8,418 nt of DNA, taken from Methanosphaera sp. (lineage in GTDB: Archaea; Methanobacteriota; Methanobacteria; Methanobacteriales; Methanobacteriaceae). Under the pieces are notes generated by a model, which saw nothing but the letters and a program-made list of their open reading frames with translations, did no database searches and had not been told where the DNA came from. The DNA is taken from NCBI GenBank assembly GCA_021199865.1, contig JAJQHG010000111.1:1-8418 (forward strand). The letters are read 5' to 3'. Of the stretch, positions 6,694-8,418 are shown piece after piece (the stretch's first letter is position 1; each line of letters begins with the position of its first letter). The position numbers and the translations under genes are program-made.

Positions 6694-7078
6694 AGTATAC
6701 TTCATCTGGATTGAAGACTATGTCTGTATCATCCTCTATAATGTCTTGTCCATTACTGGATAGTTTTTTATAGAAACAGGAGTAGTGTCCTGTGTGACAT
6801 GCTCCACCATTTTGTTTTACCTTGAATATTATTGCATCACTATCACAATCTAGTAGTACTTCTTTAATTTGTTGTGTGTGTCCTGATTCTTCTCCTTTAA
6901 ACCAGATCTTATCTCGACTTGTACTATAATAGTGTGCATAATTGGTTTCTATGCTTTTATGGTATGCTTGCTTATTGATGAATGCTACCATCAGGATTTT
7001 ATTTGTTTGGTAGTCCTGTGCTATTGCTGTTGCTACTTGTTGTCCATTGATTGTGTGTCTAAAGTTTGGTTCTATCAT
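6692..7078 (-). CDS. hisI: Phosphoribosyl-AMP cyclohydrolase HisI
   Basis: HisI opens the adenine ring of phosphoribosyl-AMP, the third step of histidine biosynthesis, in the cytoplasm. The family signatures are clear: YYSTSRDKIWFKGEESGH (50-67), the metal-binding LDCDSDAI (76-83) with Asp77, Cys78, Asp79 and Asp81, and GGACHTGHYSCFY (91-103) with zinc ligands Cys94 and Cys101 and a conserved His pair. The 128 residues correspond to a stand-alone enzyme without the HisE pyrophosphohydrolase domain often fused in bacteria, so HisE must be encoded elsewhere. Its ATG overlaps the hisS stop as ATGA, with AAGAGG six bases upstream, so the two genes are translationally coupled. The coding strand is locally A/C-rich and uses some CTG, TTC, ATC and ACC codons, a mild difference that I do not take as evidence of transfer. 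Confidence 0.96.
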   Translation of the reverse strand: MIEPNFRHTINGQQVATAIAQDYQTNKILMVAFINKQAYHKSIETNYAHYYSTSRDKIWFKGEESGHTQQIKEVLLDCDSDAIIFKVKQNGGACHTGHYSCFYKKLSSNGQDIIEDDTDIVFNPDEVY

Positions 7079-8361
7079 TGTTTTCCTCTTATTGTGGTAA
7101 TCATTTCATCAACTGATACTGTGACTTGTTGACGACTATCTAAATCTTTGATTGTCACTGTATTATCTTCAACTTCTTGTGATCCTATCATGATTACTTT
7201 GTTGAAATTATGACTATCTGCATAGGATAGGTTTTTCTTTAGCTTCTTTGCCTTGAGATCTATATCAGTTACTATATTATCCTGTCTTAATAGTTGTGCT
7301 ATCTTTATAGCATCAGATTTGAAGTCCTTCTTAACAGGTACTACTAATACACGAGGAGTATCATCTTTTTCTACCTCAAGATTCTGTATGTGGAAGGCCT
7401 CCATAATTCTATCAAATCCAAATGCAAAACCAGTGGATTCAACTTCCTCTGAGTCAAATAATCCCATTAGATTATAGCTTCCACCACCAGTGATCTGTTT
7501 TTGTGCTCCAAGATCAGATACATATATCTCAAATACTAATCCTGTATAATAGTCTAGTCCTCTGGCAATAGATAACTTAACATTATAGTTCTCATATCCA
7601 AATGTTTCTATAACACTTAATATATTATTTAACTCATCAAGAGCCTCAAGACTTTCACTATATCCTGTTAGCTTATCTCTTAGTGTCTCTAGTTGACTAT
7701 GATCACCATACACATTAATGATACTATTAATTACATCCTTCTCATCACTACTTACACCTTCATTATCTAGTAGTTGATCAAGTAGCTCATAATCCTCTTT
7801 ATCTATACTTGCAATAATCTGAGTCTGAGTCTGTGATGGTATTTCTAACTTATTTAGTACTCCCTTTATAATACCAAGGTGTCCTATTGCTATTTCATAG
7901 TTTCTAATTTTTAGTGTACTTAGAACCTCATTAGCCATTACTATAATTTCTGCCTCATTATATACTGGTTCTCCACCAATTACTTCTAAACCAAACTGCC
8001 AGAACTGTCTGAATCTACCAGCTTGAGGTCGCTCATACCTAAAACAGCTACCAAAATAATACATTTTTAGTGGTTTTGCTTCTCTTTGAAGATTATTATT
8101 ATATAATCGTGCTACACTAGCAGTCATTTCTGGCCTTAATGCTAGATCTCTATTTCCTTTATCCTTGAAGTGATATAATTCTTCCTTTATTCCCTCACCA
8201 CTTCTAGTTGTGAATAATTCTAAGTCCTCAAATATTGGTGTTTTTATTTCCTTAAACCCATAGTTTTCAACAATTCGACGTATAGTATTCTCTACATACT
8301 TACGTTCATCCATATCATTAAAGAGAAAATCACGTGTTCCTCTAGGCTTACTAAATTCCAT
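7075..8361 (-). CDS. hisS: Histidyl-tRNA synthetase (HisRS)
   Basis: This class II aminoacyl-tRNA synthetase charges tRNA-His. Motif 1 lies near residues 36-50 (FKEIKTPIFEDLELF), RPEMT is at 76-80, motif 2 is FRYERPQAGRFRQFWQFG (107-124), the histidine-specific signature RGLDYYTG is at 267-274, and motif 3 GFAFGFDRIM is at 311-320. Residues about 335-425 form the anticodon-binding domain. The length of 428 is normal for the family. The ATG at 8361 has GGAG eight bases upstream. It is the first gene of the operon visible here, and its TGA stop overlaps the hisI start. Its position next to hisI places histidine synthesis and use under one transcript. All catalytic motifs are intact, so it should be active rather than a HisZ-type paralogue. 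Confidence 0.97.
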   Translation of the reverse strand: MEFSKPRGTRDFLFNDMDERKYVENTIRRIVENYGFKEIKTPIFEDLELFTTRSGEGIKEELYHFKDKGNRDLALRPEMTASVARLYNNNLQREAKPLKMYYFGSCFRYERPQAGRFRQFWQFGLEVIGGEPVYNEAEIIVMANEVLSTLKIRNYEIAIGHLGIIKGVLNKLEIPSQTQTQIIASIDKEDYELLDQLLDNEGVSSDEKDVINSIINVYGDHSQLETLRDKLTGYSESLEALDELNNILSVIETFGYENYNVKLSIARGLDYYTGLVFEIYVSDLGAQKQITGGGSYNLMGLFDSEEVESTGFAFGFDRIMEAFHIQNLEVEKDDTPRVLVVPVKKDFKSDAIKIAQLLRQDNIVTDIDLKAKKLKKNLSYADSHNFNKVIMIGSQEVEDNTVTIKDLDSRQQVTVSVDEMITTIRGKQ

Positions 8362-8375
8362 TCAGTTCACTCCAT

Positions 8376-8408
8376 AATAATAGCAATGTTATTATTCCCT
8401 AATAAAAA
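8376..8408 (-). promoter_or_regulatory. hisS leader: near-palindrome and weak TATA-like element
   Basis: The 57 bases between hisS and the window end hold no gene. On the minus strand TTTTTATTA (8408-8400), about 40-47 bases before the ATG, is a weak TATA candidate that would give a leader of about 20 bases; the T run could equally be the terminator of a gene outside the window. Bases 8376-8396 form a 21-base near-palindrome (outer arms AATAATA and TATTATT, one mismatched pair and a central base) just upstream of the Shine-Dalgarno GGAG (8370-8373). Confidence 0.35.
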
Positions 8409-8418
8409 GTCAGCCTAC

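Larger units (their letters stand above)
1817..8361 (-). other. Predicted seven-gene operon hisS-hisI-PINA-TIM barrel-endA-trpS-spoIIM-like
   Basis: Seven consecutive minus-strand genes are separated by a 4-base overlap, then 11, 9, 11, 18 and 2 bases. No internal T-rich terminator or gap large enough for a normal promoter is seen. Shine-Dalgarno sequences overlap the preceding stop in three junctions. This strongly suggests one transcript with translational coupling, although internal promoters inside coding sequence cannot be excluded. Confidence 0.8.

Noticed and set aside
6692..7078. Possible horizontal origin of hisI from its locally different base use
   Set aside because: The coding strand is A/C-rich with some C-ending codons, but the gene is short, coupled to hisS by an ATGA overlap, and the difference is mild.
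6932..7132. Plus-strand 66-codon Cys-rich hydrophobic frame over hisI and the end of hisS
   Set aside because: It looks like a small membrane peptide, but its Cys and Val codons are the complements of the Thr/Gln/Ala/Asn codons of hisI; no separate promoter or binding site was seen.
7253..7477. Plus-strand 74-codon frame antisense to hisS
   Set aside because: It is a shadow of the HisRS motif 3 and anticodon-binding region.

Overview
The window looks like a chromosomal segment of an AT-rich methanogenic archaeon of the order Methanobacteriales. By eye Methanosphaera is the best guess, with Methanobrevibacter second. The support is an archaeal intron endonuclease (EndA), an archaeal PIN-ATPase-KH protein, archaeal/eukaryotic-type TrpRS, strong GGAGGT/GGTGAT ribosome binding sites, T-run terminators and TATA-like promoter elements. 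The genus is inferred, not proven.

All eight genes lie on the minus strand. Reading in the direction of transcription (high to low coordinates), a compact seven-gene cluster runs from 8361 to 1817: hisS (histidyl-tRNA synthetase), hisI (phosphoribosyl-AMP cyclohydrolase), a 619-aa PIN-ATPase-KH protein resembling archaeal PINA, a metal-dependent TIM-barrel protein of the xylose isomerase/endonuclease IV superfamily, endA (tRNA-splicing endonuclease), trpS (tryptophanyl-tRNA synthetase), and a four-helix SpoIIM-like membrane protein. Gaps run from a 4-base overlap to about 20 bases, and several stop codons are fused to the next gene's Shine-Dalgarno, so this is very probably one translationally coupled operon. 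A T-rich terminator follows at about 1751-1771. The cluster joins histidine synthesis and charging, tRNA intron removal and tryptophan charging with a motor/nuclease-like protein and a possible nuclease or isomerase.

A 162-base intergenic region (1655-1816) holds that terminator and the promoter of the last gene, including a perfect 20-bp palindrome abutting a TATA-like box. The last gene (1654 to 59) encodes a 531-aa acidic soluble protein that I do not recognise. It is followed by another T-rich terminator at the window edge. The 57 bases upstream of hisS hold a near-palindrome and a weak TATA-like element.

No RNA gene, CRISPR array, insertion sequence or prophage was seen. The points most worth checking are a probable [4Fe-4S] cysteine motif in TrpRS, the PINA-like gene separated from the TIM-barrel gene by a single in-frame TAG, the nearly complete endonuclease IV-like metal ligand set in that TIM barrel, the palindromic promoter, and the orphan 531-aa protein.
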